A stretch of 64,000 nt of DNA from Nonomuraea endophytica (GTDB lineage: Bacteria; Actinomycetota; Actinomycetes; Streptosporangiales; Streptosporangiaceae). The stretch covers positions 248,001-312,000 of the forward strand of contig NZ_JACHIN010000010.1 in assembly GCF_014203235.1 (NCBI RefSeq), written 5' to 3'. The notes below the pieces were generated by a model. It had not been told where the DNA came from. It worked only from the letters and a program-made list of their open reading frames with translations, and did no database searches. Each line of letters starts with the position of its first letter. Position 1 is the stretch's first letter. The translations under genes were made by a program, and so were the position numbers. This document shows, in pieces, positions 16,799 through 25,786 of the stretch.

Positions 16799-17055
16799 CG
16801 GGGCTGCGCGAATGGTATGACGCAGACGACGGCCTGGCCGTGGACGGCACCGCCGTCTCCTGGGCCGACCTGCTGCAACGCTGGGCTCTCGTCGAGGCCG
16901 ACCTCCACTCCGAGTACGGCGTCGACGTCGACCAGCCCGGCCTTCTTCTCACCCGCACGTGGCGCTGGCTACGCGTGCGCATCCTGGGCCTGCTGTCCGC
17001 CGACACGCGGACCGCCCGCTCTCTCACCCCCGAAGACCGTCACCACCGGAGGTGA
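16406..17055 (+). CDS. tail assembly chaperone, long form by -1 frameshift
   Basis: A frame one base behind the short form stays open to 17055. It encodes LTGLREWYDADDGLAVDGTA, VSWADLLQRWALVEADLHSE, YGVDVDQP and WRWLRVRILGLLSADTRT. This is the conserved T-part of gpGT-type chaperones and has no good start of its own. The shift must occur before the stop at 16796-16798. No canonical XXXYYYZ heptamer is present; CCCCG at 16758 and GCGGGCCGG near 16779 are the only run-like sites. The long form links tube protein to the tape measure. Confidence 0.65.
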
Positions 17056-17058
17056 GCT

Positions 17059-19020
17059 GTGGCGTTGAACGTGGGCGAGCTGTACGCGACGCTCGAACTG
17101 AAGGACCGCCTGACCGGTCCGCTGGGAAAGGCCACAGCAGGGATCAAGGTCAAGGCGACCGGCATCCACGCGGCGATGGTCATGGTCGGGATGGCCGCCG
17201 CGCGGATGGCCGCCGCGGTCGCATCCGGCGCGTCGAGGGCCGGAGCCGCCTTCGTCTCGTCAGGCGCGAAGATGGCGGCGGCTGGCGCGAAGAGCGCCGG
17301 GCTGCTGGCGGGCGTCGGCGTGGCAGGCGTCGCTGTTGGTGGCGTTCTCGCTGGCGTTTTCGCTGGCATCACTGCCGGGATCGCGAAGATCGGCATCCAG
17401 GCGGCGATGTCCGCGCCCGCGGTGAAGGCCGCCTTCGCGGACCTGAAGACGTCCGTGCAGGCCGATCTGGCGGACGCGGCGTCGGTGTTCCAGGGGCCGC
17501 TGATCGCCGCTGCTGGCCAGCTCAAGGGCATGTTCTCCAGCCAGATCGCGCCAGCGCTGGGGGACATGTTCAAGACGCTCGCGCCCTTGATCGGCCAGTT
17601 CACGACCGGGCTGGGCGCCTTTCTCAAGCCCATGCTGCCCGCGATCCAGGGCGTGGTGGCAGCGGTCACGCCGATGCTGTCGGCCCTGGCCGGGTCCATG
17701 GGGATCTTCGGGTCGCAACTCGCTGGCTTTCTTGCTCCCATCTCGCAAGCGTTTTCGCAATCGAGTGGACTGCTGGCCACGCTGGTCACCGGTGTTGGTG
17801 GTCTGCTTCAGTCACTAGCGCCTTTGCTTGCGGCTCTTGTGGGGCTCGCTGCCCAGGTCGCAGGCCCGCTCATGAGCGGGCTGGCCACCGTCGGCCAGAC
17901 CCTGTCCGCGCAGCTTGGGCCGGTCCTCATCCAGCTCGGCCCGCTGATCGGACAGCTGATCACGCAGTTCGCGCAGATCGCGGCAGCCGTGATCCCGCTG
18001 CTGCCGCCCTTTCTACAGCTGGCGGCCACGCTGGCGTCGGCGCTGATGCCGGTTCTGACCCAGATCGTCGGGGCGCTCGCCTCGGCTCTTCAGCCGATCC
18101 TCGTGGCGCTCCAGCCCGTGCTGGCTGCTCTGGCAGAGGTCTTCGGGGCCGTCATCACGGCCCTGCTGCCGATCTTGCCGCCGATCTCTCAGCTGATCAC
18201 CGCGCTTCTCCCGGTCGTGGTCACGCTGGTCAAGGCGCTCACACCGATTCTGACCATGCTCGCCACGGTGTTCTCCAAGATCGTTGGAGCGATCACGCCG
18301 TTCATCGCACCACTGGTCCAGATCACGACCGCACTCCTACCGCCGCTGATCTCGCTGGTCCAGGCGGTCGTCAAGCTCTTTCAGGGAGACTTCAAGGGCG
18401 CGCTGAAGGTCGTTCAAGATGCCTTCTCGAACGCGGGCAAAGTCATCAAGGACGCCTTCCTCAAGATCATCGACATGGGGAAGAACCTGCTGAGCGGCCT
18501 GTGGGAGGGCATCAGCACCAAGGTCCAGTGGTTCCTGAACAAGATCGGCCAGTTCTTCGGCAACCTCCTGCCCGACTGGGTCAAGGACATCCTCGGCATC
18601 CACTCCCCGAGCCGCGTGTTCGCCGCCATCGGCTCGTTCACGATGCTTGGTTTCGCAGACGGGGTCACCGCCGAGCGGCCTGCCGTCCTTCGCGCCGCAG
18701 ACCAGGCGACAAGGGGATTCGGAGCTGCCTTCCGCGCCGGGCTCAAACGCGAGGCCAGCGGCTTGGGCGACGCCATCAACGGCGCGACCCCGGGCAAGGT
18801 GGGCATCATCCCGCCCGGAGTGAAATCAGCGCTCCGCGCGGGGGGCCGCCGGGCAGGGAAGATCCCCGCAGAGGCAACGCGCCGCGCGGTCTCCCCGAGC
18901 GGGAGCACCGTCCCCGGGAGCGTGACGGTGAACGTCACCAACATCCACCCCCAGGCGGAACCCACCAGCCGCACAGTGAACCGAGGCTTGCAGTACGCCG
19001 CCACGCTCGGCCTCACCTGA
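17059..19020 (+). CDS. tape measure protein, first copy
   Basis: The 653-residue protein starts at GTG 17059 behind GGAGGTGAG. The N-terminus (ALNVGELYATLELKDRLTG) and C-terminus (GIHSPSRVFAAIGSFTMLGF, then NIHPQAEPTSRTVNRG) are those of actinophage tape measures. The centre is a long Ala/Leu/Gly-rich helical stretch with several hydrophobic segments (residues about 40-120 and 250-470). At about 0.15 nm per residue it would set a tail of roughly 100 nm. A second, related gene follows directly. Confidence 0.85.
   Translation: MALNVGELYATLELKDRLTGPLGKATAGIKVKATGIHAAMVMVGMAAARMAAAVASGASRAGAAFVSSGAKMAAAGAKSAGLLAGVGVAGVAVGGVLAGVFAGITAGIAKIGIQAAMSAPAVKAAFADLKTSVQADLADAASVFQGPLIAAAGQLKGMFSSQIAPALGDMFKTLAPLIGQFTTGLGAFLKPMLPAIQGVVAAVTPMLSALAGSMGIFGSQLAGFLAPISQAFSQSSGLLATLVTGVGGLLQSLAPLLAALVGLAAQVAGPLMSGLATVGQTLSAQLGPVLIQLGPLIGQLITQFAQIAAAVIPLLPPFLQLAATLASALMPVLTQIVGALASALQPILVALQPVLAALAEVFGAVITALLPILPPISQLITALLPVVVTLVKALTPILTMLATVFSKIVGAITPFIAPLVQITTALLPPLISLVQAVVKLFQGDFKGALKVVQDAFSNAGKVIKDAFLKIIDMGKNLLSGLWEGISTKVQWFLNKIGQFFGNLLPDWVKDILGIHSPSRVFAAIGSFTMLGFADGVTAERPAVLRAADQATRGFGAAFRAGLKREASGLGDAINGATPGKVGIIPPGVKSALRAGGRRAGKIPAEATRRAVSPSGSTVPGSVTVNVTNIHPQAEPTSRTVNRGLQYAATLGLT
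17743..17764. repeat. degenerate 22-bp palindrome copy inside the first tape measure gene
   Basis: TCGCAAGCGT, TT, TCGCAATCGA. It encodes Ser-Gln-Ala-Phe-Ser-Gln-Ser with codons TCG CAA GCG TTT TCG CAA TCG. These include CAA and TTT, which the gene otherwise avoids. A weaker candidate (TCACTAGCGC, CT, TTGCTTGCGG) lies at 17812-17833. Confidence 0.45.
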
Positions 19021-19053
19021 TCCCACCACGCCAGCCCGGACGGGAGGTGCGAG

Positions 19054-21081
19054 ATGGCGATCAACGTCGGCGAGCTGTTCATCCTGCTCGACCTGCGCGA
19101 CACCATGTCCGCCAAGCTCCAGCGGGCGTTCGTCCGAAGCCGCACGTCGGCCACGGACTTCGGGACCCGCCTCAGCAGAGTGACCGGCGGCGCGGTCCAG
19201 TCGCTCACCTCCACCGCCGTGGCGGCCACCGCCACGGCGGTCAAGTTCGCTGTCCTGGCCGCCGCCGCGGCTTCGACCGCCGGCCACCTCCAGGCCCTCG
19301 GCGTCGCTCTGGCCCCGGCGGGCGGCATCATCGCCGCGCTCCCGGGGGTGGCCGCCCTTGGCGCCGCAGGGCTGGCCACGCTCGCACTGGCCTTCCGGGG
19401 TGTCGGTGACGCCGCGACCGCAGCTCTGGGCGACGACGCGGAGGCGTTCCAGGAGTCGCTCGCGGGCCTGTCGCGTGAAGCTCAGGGCGCAGCGCGGGAA
19501 CTGCGGCAGCTCAAGCCCGTCGTCGACGGCCTGCGCCTTTCGGTGCAAGACGCCTTCTTCGCCCCGCTCGCGGGACAAATCGCAGCCGTTGCTGACGCAC
19601 TTTCCGCAAGCGTTTCCGCTGGCATGTCAGCCGTTGCGGCGCAGTTCGGCCTCGCCGGTCTGGCGGTCGCGGACTTCCTTCGCACCGCGGAGACCGCGTC
19701 TGCTGTGGAGGCCGTGTTCGGGTCGCTGGCCGATGCCATCGCCGCGCTCACCCCCGCGATCCAGCCCGTCGCCGCAGGTCTGCGAGACCTTGTCGTAGTC
19801 GGCGCGTCGTTCTCAGCCAGCCTCGCCCCCAGCATCGCGAGCGCCGCGGCCCGGCTCGGCACCTTCCTGAGCACGGCCGCCGCCTCCGGCCGTGCCCTGG
19901 AGTGGATGACCGGCGCAGTCGAGGTGTTCAAACAGCTCGGCGCTGCCGCCCGTGACGTAGGCGGCATCGTGACCGGCGTCCTCGGGGCGCTGCGCAGCGC
20001 CGGAACCAGCGCGCTCGGCGTGATCGGGCAGGTTCTCGACGGGGTCAACCGGTGGGTCAACTCGGCACAGGGCCAGCGGGTCCTCGTCGAAGTCTTCGCA
20101 GCGCTCGGCAGGGTCGGTGAGGCGTTCGTCCCGGTCGTACTCGCGATAGCCAGCGGCCTGGCCGAGCTGGCGCCCGTCGTCGCCGACCTGGCCGTACAGC
20201 TCGGGCCGGTGCTGACGGAAGCCATCTCCGCCGTCGCGCCCGCGCTCGCCGACCTCGGCCCAGGAGTGATCGCCGTCGTCGACGCGATCGGCCTAGCCGT
20301 GAGGGAGCTCGGCCCCGCACTTTCACCCATCGCAATCACGCTGGCGGAACTGCTTGCGGCTGTTGCCCCGCTGATCCCTGTGGTCGCCGACCTGGCGTCG
20401 ATCATCGTGCGCAGCCTGGCGGCCGGCGTGCAGGACGTTCTGCCGGACCTGGCCCGGATGGCGTACGCCTTCACCGACGTGCTCTACGCGGCCCTGCCGC
20501 TGCTGCCGCCGCTGCTCCAGCTCGCCACCGACTTGCTGCCGGTCATCGCTGACCTTGTGACCGGCGTGGCCCGGCTGCTGTCGGGCGACTTCGCCGGAGC
20601 GCTCACCGCGGCGGGGTACGCGGCCATCGGCTTCGTGAACAGCATGGGCAACATCGGCTACCTGCTGCTGACCGGCCTGTGGGACGGCATCGTCTCGGCC
20701 GCCGCGTGGTTCAGGGACGCGATCTACAGCTTCTTCTCCAGCATCCTGCCTGACTGGGTGCGCGACGCTCTCGGTATCCGTTCCCCGAGCCGGGTGTTCG
20801 CCGAGATCGGCCGCAACACCATGCTCGGCATGGCGGATGGCATGACGAGCTCCACCAGGCAGGTCTTGGCTACGGCGGGGGACATCGCGGCCCGATTGGA
20901 GAAGTCGTTCGCCCCCAACCTAGCCGCGTCCATCGGGTCGACCGGGGTGGTCGCGACGGGCGCGAGCCGTGCGGCAGGGCCGGTCAACATCACCGTCCAC
21001 ACCTACAACCCGCAAGCTGAACCAACTTCGTCCACGATCAACCGCGGACTGGCGTACGCGGGCATGCTGGGGGTGCTCTGA
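19054..21081 (+). CDS. tape measure protein, second copy
   Basis: The 675-residue protein starts at ATG 19054 behind GGGAGGTG. It shares both ends with the previous gene (AINVGELFILLDLRDTMSAK; GIRSPSRVFAEIGRNTMLGM; NPQAEPTSSTINRGLAYAG) but differs in the Ala-rich middle. Full length and intact frame argue against decay. Two tape measures of almost equal length in one late operon are unusual. They could act in the same tail or specify alternative tails. Confidence 0.8.
   Translation: MAINVGELFILLDLRDTMSAKLQRAFVRSRTSATDFGTRLSRVTGGAVQSLTSTAVAATATAVKFAVLAAAAASTAGHLQALGVALAPAGGIIAALPGVAALGAAGLATLALAFRGVGDAATAALGDDAEAFQESLAGLSREAQGAARELRQLKPVVDGLRLSVQDAFFAPLAGQIAAVADALSASVSAGMSAVAAQFGLAGLAVADFLRTAETASAVEAVFGSLADAIAALTPAIQPVAAGLRDLVVVGASFSASLAPSIASAAARLGTFLSTAAASGRALEWMTGAVEVFKQLGAAARDVGGIVTGVLGALRSAGTSALGVIGQVLDGVNRWVNSAQGQRVLVEVFAALGRVGEAFVPVVLAIASGLAELAPVVADLAVQLGPVLTEAISAVAPALADLGPGVIAVVDAIGLAVRELGPALSPIAITLAELLAAVAPLIPVVADLASIIVRSLAAGVQDVLPDLARMAYAFTDVLYAALPLLPPLLQLATDLLPVIADLVTGVARLLSGDFAGALTAAGYAAIGFVNSMGNIGYLLLTGLWDGIVSAAAWFRDAIYSFFSSILPDWVRDALGIRSPSRVFAEIGRNTMLGMADGMTSSTRQVLATAGDIAARLEKSFAPNLAASIGSTGVVATGASRAAGPVNITVHTYNPQAEPTSSTINRGLAYAGMLGVL
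19604..19625. repeat. 22-bp palindrome copy inside the second tape measure gene
   Basis: The arm CCGCAAGCGT is followed by TT and CCGCTGGCAT, 16 of 20 arm positions. It is read as Ser-Ala-Ser-Val-Ser-Ala-Gly. The same frame and almost the same bases recur at 30391-30412 in the endolysin gene. Confidence 0.5.
20338..20359. repeat. 22-bp palindrome copy, second site in the second tape measure gene
   Basis: ACGCTGGCGG, AA, CTGCTTGCGG matches 16 of 20 arm positions, with the right arm the better one. It is read as Thr-Leu-Ala-Glu-Leu-Leu-Ala-Ala. A still weaker candidate (CCGCAAGCTG, AA, CCAACTTCGT) lies at 21010-21031. Confidence 0.4.
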
Positions 21082-21083
21082 CC

Positions 21084-21953
21084 TTGCCGACTTACACACT
21101 CGACGGCGTGGCACTGGACCACCCGGCCGGCTGCTGGAGGCTGAAGAGCGGCACCCGCCGTCGTTCGTTTCCCGCAGCCCGGTCGGTGTCGGTCAAGATG
21201 CCCGGCCGGTCGGGGGAACTCCCCATAGTGGGCCTGGACCTGGAGACCACCTCGGTCGCGCTCGTCTTCGGGCTCACTGGCCGGACCCCGTCCGGCACGG
21301 ACGGCGGGTTCGAACAACTGGAGTCGAATCTTGAAGCACTCGCCGCCTTGATTGGTGTCCGCCACCGGCTGATGACGCTCTCCTACACCGCGGGCTCGAT
21401 CGTCCGCGTCGCGGAGGTTGCGCTCGATTCGGTGTCGGAGCCTGAGGTCGACGTCGGCTCGGCTCGTGGGCGGCTCACGGCGATCTTCAAGATCCCCGGC
21501 GTCTTCTGGCGTGACCCGATCACGTCCACTTGGGCGGGGAGCGCGAACGCAGCTGAGCAGCCTGTCACTACCCTCGCCGGGTCCACCGGCCCGGTGGCAG
21601 ACGCGCTCCTGCGCATCACCGGCCCGGCCGTCAACCCCGCGATCACCGACGTGGCCACGGGAGACACCATCACCAGGCCCTCCGGCCTGACCGCCGGACA
21701 GCGACTCCTCATCGACTGCGGGCAGATGAAAGCACGCCTGGTCACCACGGACACCTGGGACATGAGCGCGGGCTCGGACGTGACCGGCCAGATCCAGGCC
21801 ACAGGCCCAGGCTCGGCGTTCCACTGGCTCCACCTCACTCCTGCGGTGGGCGTCGGCGACCCCTTCTCGCGCGTCGTCCTGGTCACCAGCTCAGCGACGT
21901 CCACGACCGGCGCGTCCGGGTTGGAGGTTCGCGCCCGCCGCGCCTACCTGTGA
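21084..21953 (+). CDS. distal tail (Dit-like) protein
   Basis: The 289-residue protein starts at TTG 21084, 2 bp after the second tape measure. The N-terminal half (RSFPAARSVSVKMPGRSGEL, then LVFGLTGRTPSG) is the ring-forming Dit domain. The C-terminal half (ITGPAVNPAITDVATGDTIT, then LIDCGQMKARLV) is a jelly-roll. Position after tape measure and before tail-tip genes is the standard one. It forms the hub at the tail tip. Confidence 0.8.
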   Translation: MPTYTLDGVALDHPAGCWRLKSGTRRRSFPAARSVSVKMPGRSGELPIVGLDLETTSVALVFGLTGRTPSGTDGGFEQLESNLEALAALIGVRHRLMTLSYTAGSIVRVAEVALDSVSEPEVDVGSARGRLTAIFKIPGVFWRDPITSTWAGSANAAEQPVTTLAGSTGPVADALLRITGPAVNPAITDVATGDTITRPSGLTAGQRLLIDCGQMKARLVTTDTWDMSAGSDVTGQIQATGPGSAFHWLHLTPAVGVGDPFSRVVLVTSSATSTTGASGLEVRARRAYL

Positions 21954-21956
21954 GGG

Positions 21957-22844
21957 CTACTTCCAGGGGGCTGGCCAGTCGAGCCACTGTCCGAGGCCGG
22001 CATACGTCCCGATGGCTGTGGCGATGAAAGCGAGAGTCCAACCAACTATGGGCCAGAAACGCCCCCTCCTGGGTTCTGCGGGGGTGTTCACGCTATTCGA
22101 AATGCCGCCAGCGTCGTGTCCTGCGTAGTTGAAGATCGTATTCGGGCTGTTTTCGATGCGGATTTCTGGCACCGCAGTGGCGAGCGCCTGGTTGGTGACA
22201 TCTGCGGACGGTGTCTCCTCACCTTCGGGCATGTTCGCGCGCATCTCGCTGACGAGCTCAGCCAGGGTGCTTCGGATACGGCTCACAACACCCTTGATCG
22301 TGACGGGCTGGAACTTAATGTAGATCTCGCCAACCCGCTGCATCTGGGGAATGTTCCCAGCCTTCCAGCCCGCTTCCGTGACAAGTCGCGCTATGTCATC
22401 AAACGGTGGCCGCTTCACGGAGAGATCCTTACCCTGAGCGGCGAGGTCTTCTAGCTCGGATACCGATTCTGTAAGGTGGACCTCCTCCGTAACGTACTCG
22501 CGAAGCTGTTCGGGAAACCACGATGGCGTTACCGGCTGGGGCATGGGGTTGTACCCGCCTCGATTAACGTGGACCACCCAGAGAGTGCCGATGATCTTTC
22601 TGTAGACAGGAACGTCCTCCGTGGTGGTGTAGCCGTTCAGCTCGCGCTTCGCCCAGTCACGGAGCGGCCCGGAACGGGCATGCCCGCCCAAGGTCACACA
22701 CTTTAGAAGAATGTTCGAAAGTGGCGTGCTGGGATCAATGATGTCCCGCTCGATCTGCGCGAGCAGAGAGTCGTCTCGGGATCGTCCCGCCGAGGGCTTC
22801 GTCACCGGCCTATTGTCTCGCGAATACCGGGGTATCTGACGCAC
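21957..22844 (-). CDS. AbiTii-type abortive infection protein with C-terminal membrane anchor
   Basis: The 295-residue product carries the AbiTii domain over about residues 27-80 (LLAQIERDIIDPSTPLSNIL, LKCVTLGGHARSGPLRDWAK, RELNGY, VPVYR). A helical middle follows, then a single membrane segment near residues 263-285 (FWPIVGWTLAFIATAIGTYA). AbiTii domains are associated with anti-phage defence. The gene is antisense inside the tail cluster and has clearly lower GC than its neighbours, which marks it as an acquired cargo gene. GTG 22844 is preceded by GAAGG; GTG 22805 is an alternative. It may protect the lysogen from competing phages. Confidence 0.75.
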   Translation of the reverse strand: MRQIPRYSRDNRPVTKPSAGRSRDDSLLAQIERDIIDPSTPLSNILLKCVTLGGHARSGPLRDWAKRELNGYTTTEDVPVYRKIIGTLWVVHVNRGGYNPMPQPVTPSWFPEQLREYVTEEVHLTESVSELEDLAAQGKDLSVKRPPFDDIARLVTEAGWKAGNIPQMQRVGEIYIKFQPVTIKGVVSRIRSTLAELVSEMRANMPEGEETPSADVTNQALATAVPEIRIENSPNTIFNYAGHDAGGISNSVNTPAEPRRGRFWPIVGWTLAFIATAIGTYAGLGQWLDWPAPWK

Positions 22845-22876
22845 CTTCGTCCTGCTGCGCGAAAGCCGAGACGGGG

Positions 22877-25615
22877 GTGCAGATGCTCCTCCGTCTCGCC
22901 ATCTACGCCCCCAACGGAACCCGGAAGGGTGTCCTGCCGACCACGATCGGCACAGAGGTCGGGTGGCCGTTCAACGACGTGCCCGCCCTCAAGCTGACCC
23001 ACAGCCAGGCCGGGCCAGGAAGCGACCTGCTCTCCGACCCTTGCGAGATCGCCGTCGAGGTCTCGGGAGACGGAACTAGCTGGGCTGAGCCTGCCGATTC
23101 TCGGTTCCTGCTGATTCGGCGGCATCTCGATCTCACCGACAAGGCGGCCGTCGAACAGCTCGACATGCCCGGCTACGCGTGGATGCTGCGCAAGCTAATC
23201 CTCTATCCCGGCAGTCAGCCGTTGGTCGACGGCAAGCGGGCGTTTCTGAGTGCGACGCCGGGCGCGATCCTCGCCACGTTCCTGACCGAAGGGCACGCGC
23301 GCGGCACGCTGACCGGCTTGACGTGGAACTTCAGCTCCACCCACGACTCTGCGGGACAGCCGTGGGCCAAGGTCTTGACGATCTACTACGAGCCGGGGCT
23401 GGACGCGCTCACCACGCTTATCAACCTCGCCGAGCAGGGCGTGCTCGACTTCTCCATGCAGGGCCGTCAGCTGCGCGCCTACAACGCCGACACCCAGCTG
23501 GCGCGCGACCTCGCCACCGGGCCCGCCCCGATAGATCTGCGCCACGGCCGTGACATCACCCACGCGCCCGACGTCGGCACCCTGGAGGACGCCGCGTCCG
23601 CGGTCCTGGTCGTGGGCGATAACCAGTTCCAGCAGACCTACACCAACCCCTCTGCCGTAGCGCCATGGGGGCGGTGGGAGCAGTACGTCGGCCAGGGCGG
23701 CGTGTCCGATCCCGGTACGGCGGCGCTGCTCGCCGACGCGGCACTCAAGCGCGCCGAACGGGAACGGGTGCAACGGACCCGGCAGATCAGTCTGGCGGCG
23801 GCACGCTGGTTCCCGATCCTGGACTACCGGCCCGGTGACCGGGTTCTCGCGCCCGGCGCAGGAGGTCTGCCAGAGCCGCTGCGGGTCCGGCAGGTCACCC
23901 TGGTCCGGGACCAGACAGGGGTGCTCTCCGGCAACGTCGTCCTCAACGACCGGCTGCTCGAACAGGACATCCGCCTCGCCCGACGCACAGCGGGCATCGT
24001 CGGCGGTTCGACGGCGTCCGGCGGCTCCGGGGCGCGCCCTGCGCCCGCATCACCCCGGCCGCGTTCCCCCACCGCGCCTGCCGGGCTGATTGTGGACGCG
24101 CAGGCGTACATCGACTCGGCCGGCGTCCCCCAAGGCCAGATCACTGCCACCTGGGGCGCGGTAGTCACCGACGTCAACGGCACAGCCGTCGAGATCGACG
24201 GCTACGAGCTGTTCATGCGCGTCAACCAGGCGGACGCACCGTGGTTCCTCGTCGCGCTGACCCAGGCCGACGACAGGAACGCGACCTACAGCCCGCTCGT
24301 GATCGGCGAGCAGTACGCGTTCAAGGTCCGGGCCACCAACCAGGGTGCGCGGGGCGGATTCTCGGCACAGCAGGTGGTCACGGTCCCCGACGACATCGAT
24401 GCGCCACCCGTGCCGACGCCTCCTTCGCTCTCGACCCGTCTCGGCGTCATCCACGTCGGATGGGACGGGCACGGCGTCGGTGGCGTTCTCATGCCGTCCG
24501 ACTTCGCCCATCTCCTGGTGTGGATGCAGGACCCGCTCTCGCCCGGCTGGTCCGAGGTCGGATACCTGGAGCAGGCGGGCGGGATTGTCGTACCCGGCCA
24601 GCCGTACGGCCAGGACCGCGAGTTCCGGCTGACCGCGGTGGACCGCTCGGGCAACGAGTCCGCGCCGTCCAGCTCGGCCACGATCGCAGCCGTCCAGCTG
24701 GTGTCCGGGGACGCCGCGGCGAGTTCGATCACGACTGGGCACCTGGTCGCCAACGCCGTCACGGCGGCGAAGATCGACGTCGGTGCGATCCAGGCGGCCC
24801 ACATCGGAGCGAACCAGGTGACGGCGGCCAAGCTCGAATCGGTGCTGACGCTGTCCACCCGCATCGTCGCGGGCAGCGCGGCCGGGGCTCGGGTCGAGCT
24901 CAACAGCACGGGCCTGGCCGCCTACGACTCGGGCGGCGTCCAGACGGTCTCCATCTCCTCTGCGACCGGCAGCGTGTCGCTCGTGGGCCAGCTCGCCTCG
25001 GGCGTGACGGGGGCGCGCGTCGTCATCAATCCGTCCGGGGCGATGGTCCCGGAGCTGCGCTTTTACCCCGGCGCTGGAGCCAACTACTCGCGCATCTTCA
25101 GCGACGCCTCCCTGTTCCCTGGTGAAGCGACCCTGATCAGCTTGTCGGGTACCAACAGCGGCAATACCGCCGAAACCAGGGTTATGCACGCTGCGGGCGC
25201 CTACCACGTGAGGGTCCGAAACCCGGTGACCACGCTCGACAACGGCGGCTTCCTCGCGCTGGAGGAGTCGCAATCGCGGGTCGGCTTCAACCGGCATGCC
25301 ACCACCCAACTTCAGCAGCTCACCTTCCTCCCGACCTCTACCCGGCATACCGGGGCCTGGTCCTACAGCGGCGGCGACGCCGGACTCGTGATGAGCACCG
25401 TCACAATCCCCGCCAACCAGGCCGGGGCCACCTTCACCTACGGGCCGACCATGGCCAGCTCCCCGTATGTGGTGGCCACCATCGACGTCGGCGCAACCGG
25501 CAGTCCGCGCGTCGGCGCGTGCGTGTCGGCCAGGACCACGACGAGCGTCTTCGTGAGCCCCACCACGACGCAGGTGGTCGCCATCACCGCCCAGCTCTGG
25601 GGCTGGCGCATGTAA
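22877..25615 (+). CDS. tail-tip protein A with fibronectin-like domains
   Basis: The 912-residue protein begins with a prophage tail-hub-like domain (residues 1-370: RLAIYAPNGTRKGVLP, MLRKLILYP, YRPGDRVLAPG). After a Pro/Ala linker come fibronectin-type modules (about 395-610: VDAQAYIDSAGVPQGQITAT, VRATNQGARGG), then a coiled Ala repeat (LVANAVTAAKIDVGAIQAAH). A C-terminal beta-rich receptor-binding part follows. This is the architecture of gpJ-like tail-tip/host-recognition proteins of actinophages. It starts 32 bp from the divergent AbiTii gene (GTG 22877 or ATG 22883). Confidence 0.8.
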   Translation: MQMLLRLAIYAPNGTRKGVLPTTIGTEVGWPFNDVPALKLTHSQAGPGSDLLSDPCEIAVEVSGDGTSWAEPADSRFLLIRRHLDLTDKAAVEQLDMPGYAWMLRKLILYPGSQPLVDGKRAFLSATPGAILATFLTEGHARGTLTGLTWNFSSTHDSAGQPWAKVLTIYYEPGLDALTTLINLAEQGVLDFSMQGRQLRAYNADTQLARDLATGPAPIDLRHGRDITHAPDVGTLEDAASAVLVVGDNQFQQTYTNPSAVAPWGRWEQYVGQGGVSDPGTAALLADAALKRAERERVQRTRQISLAAARWFPILDYRPGDRVLAPGAGGLPEPLRVRQVTLVRDQTGVLSGNVVLNDRLLEQDIRLARRTAGIVGGSTASGGSGARPAPASPRPRSPTAPAGLIVDAQAYIDSAGVPQGQITATWGAVVTDVNGTAVEIDGYELFMRVNQADAPWFLVALTQADDRNATYSPLVIGEQYAFKVRATNQGARGGFSAQQVVTVPDDIDAPPVPTPPSLSTRLGVIHVGWDGHGVGGVLMPSDFAHLLVWMQDPLSPGWSEVGYLEQAGGIVVPGQPYGQDREFRLTAVDRSGNESAPSSSATIAAVQLVSGDAAASSITTGHLVANAVTAAKIDVGAIQAAHIGANQVTAAKLESVLTLSTRIVAGSAAGARVELNSTGLAAYDSGGVQTVSISSATGSVSLVGQLASGVTGARVVINPSGAMVPELRFYPGAGANYSRIFSDASLFPGEATLISLSGTNSGNTAETRVMHAAGAYHVRVRNPVTTLDNGGFLALEESQSRVGFNRHATTQLQQLTFLPTSTRHTGAWSYSGGDAGLVMSTVTIPANQAGATFTYGPTMASSPYVVATIDVGATGSPRVGACVSARTTTSVFVSPTTTQVVAITAQLWGWRM

Positions 25616-25630
25616 CCCAAGGAGTACTGA

Positions 25631-25780
25631 GTGCAGGACCTGAACGTCGAGGCAGAGGCGGTCATCGCTGCCCTCCGCCGCCGCGTCGACGAGCTGAGCT
25701 ACGAGAACGTCCTCCTGTCGCTCGCGGTGGACCAGCTGCAACAGCAGCTCGGCGCACCGATCCGGAAGAACGCAGGCTGA
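25631..25780 (+). CDS. 49-aa coiled-coil protein between the two tail-tip genes
   Basis: GTG 25631 follows AAGGAG. The short product (VEAEAVIAALRRRVDELSYE, then NVLLSLAVDQLQQQLG) has leucine heptads over its whole length. It ends 6 bp before the second tail-tip gene. It may be a chaperone or small tail component; no family is recognised. The heptads and position make it a likely real gene. Confidence 0.7.
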   Translation: MQDLNVEAEAVIAALRRRVDELSYENVLLSLAVDQLQQQLGAPIRKNAG

Positions 25781-25786
25781 GCCGCC

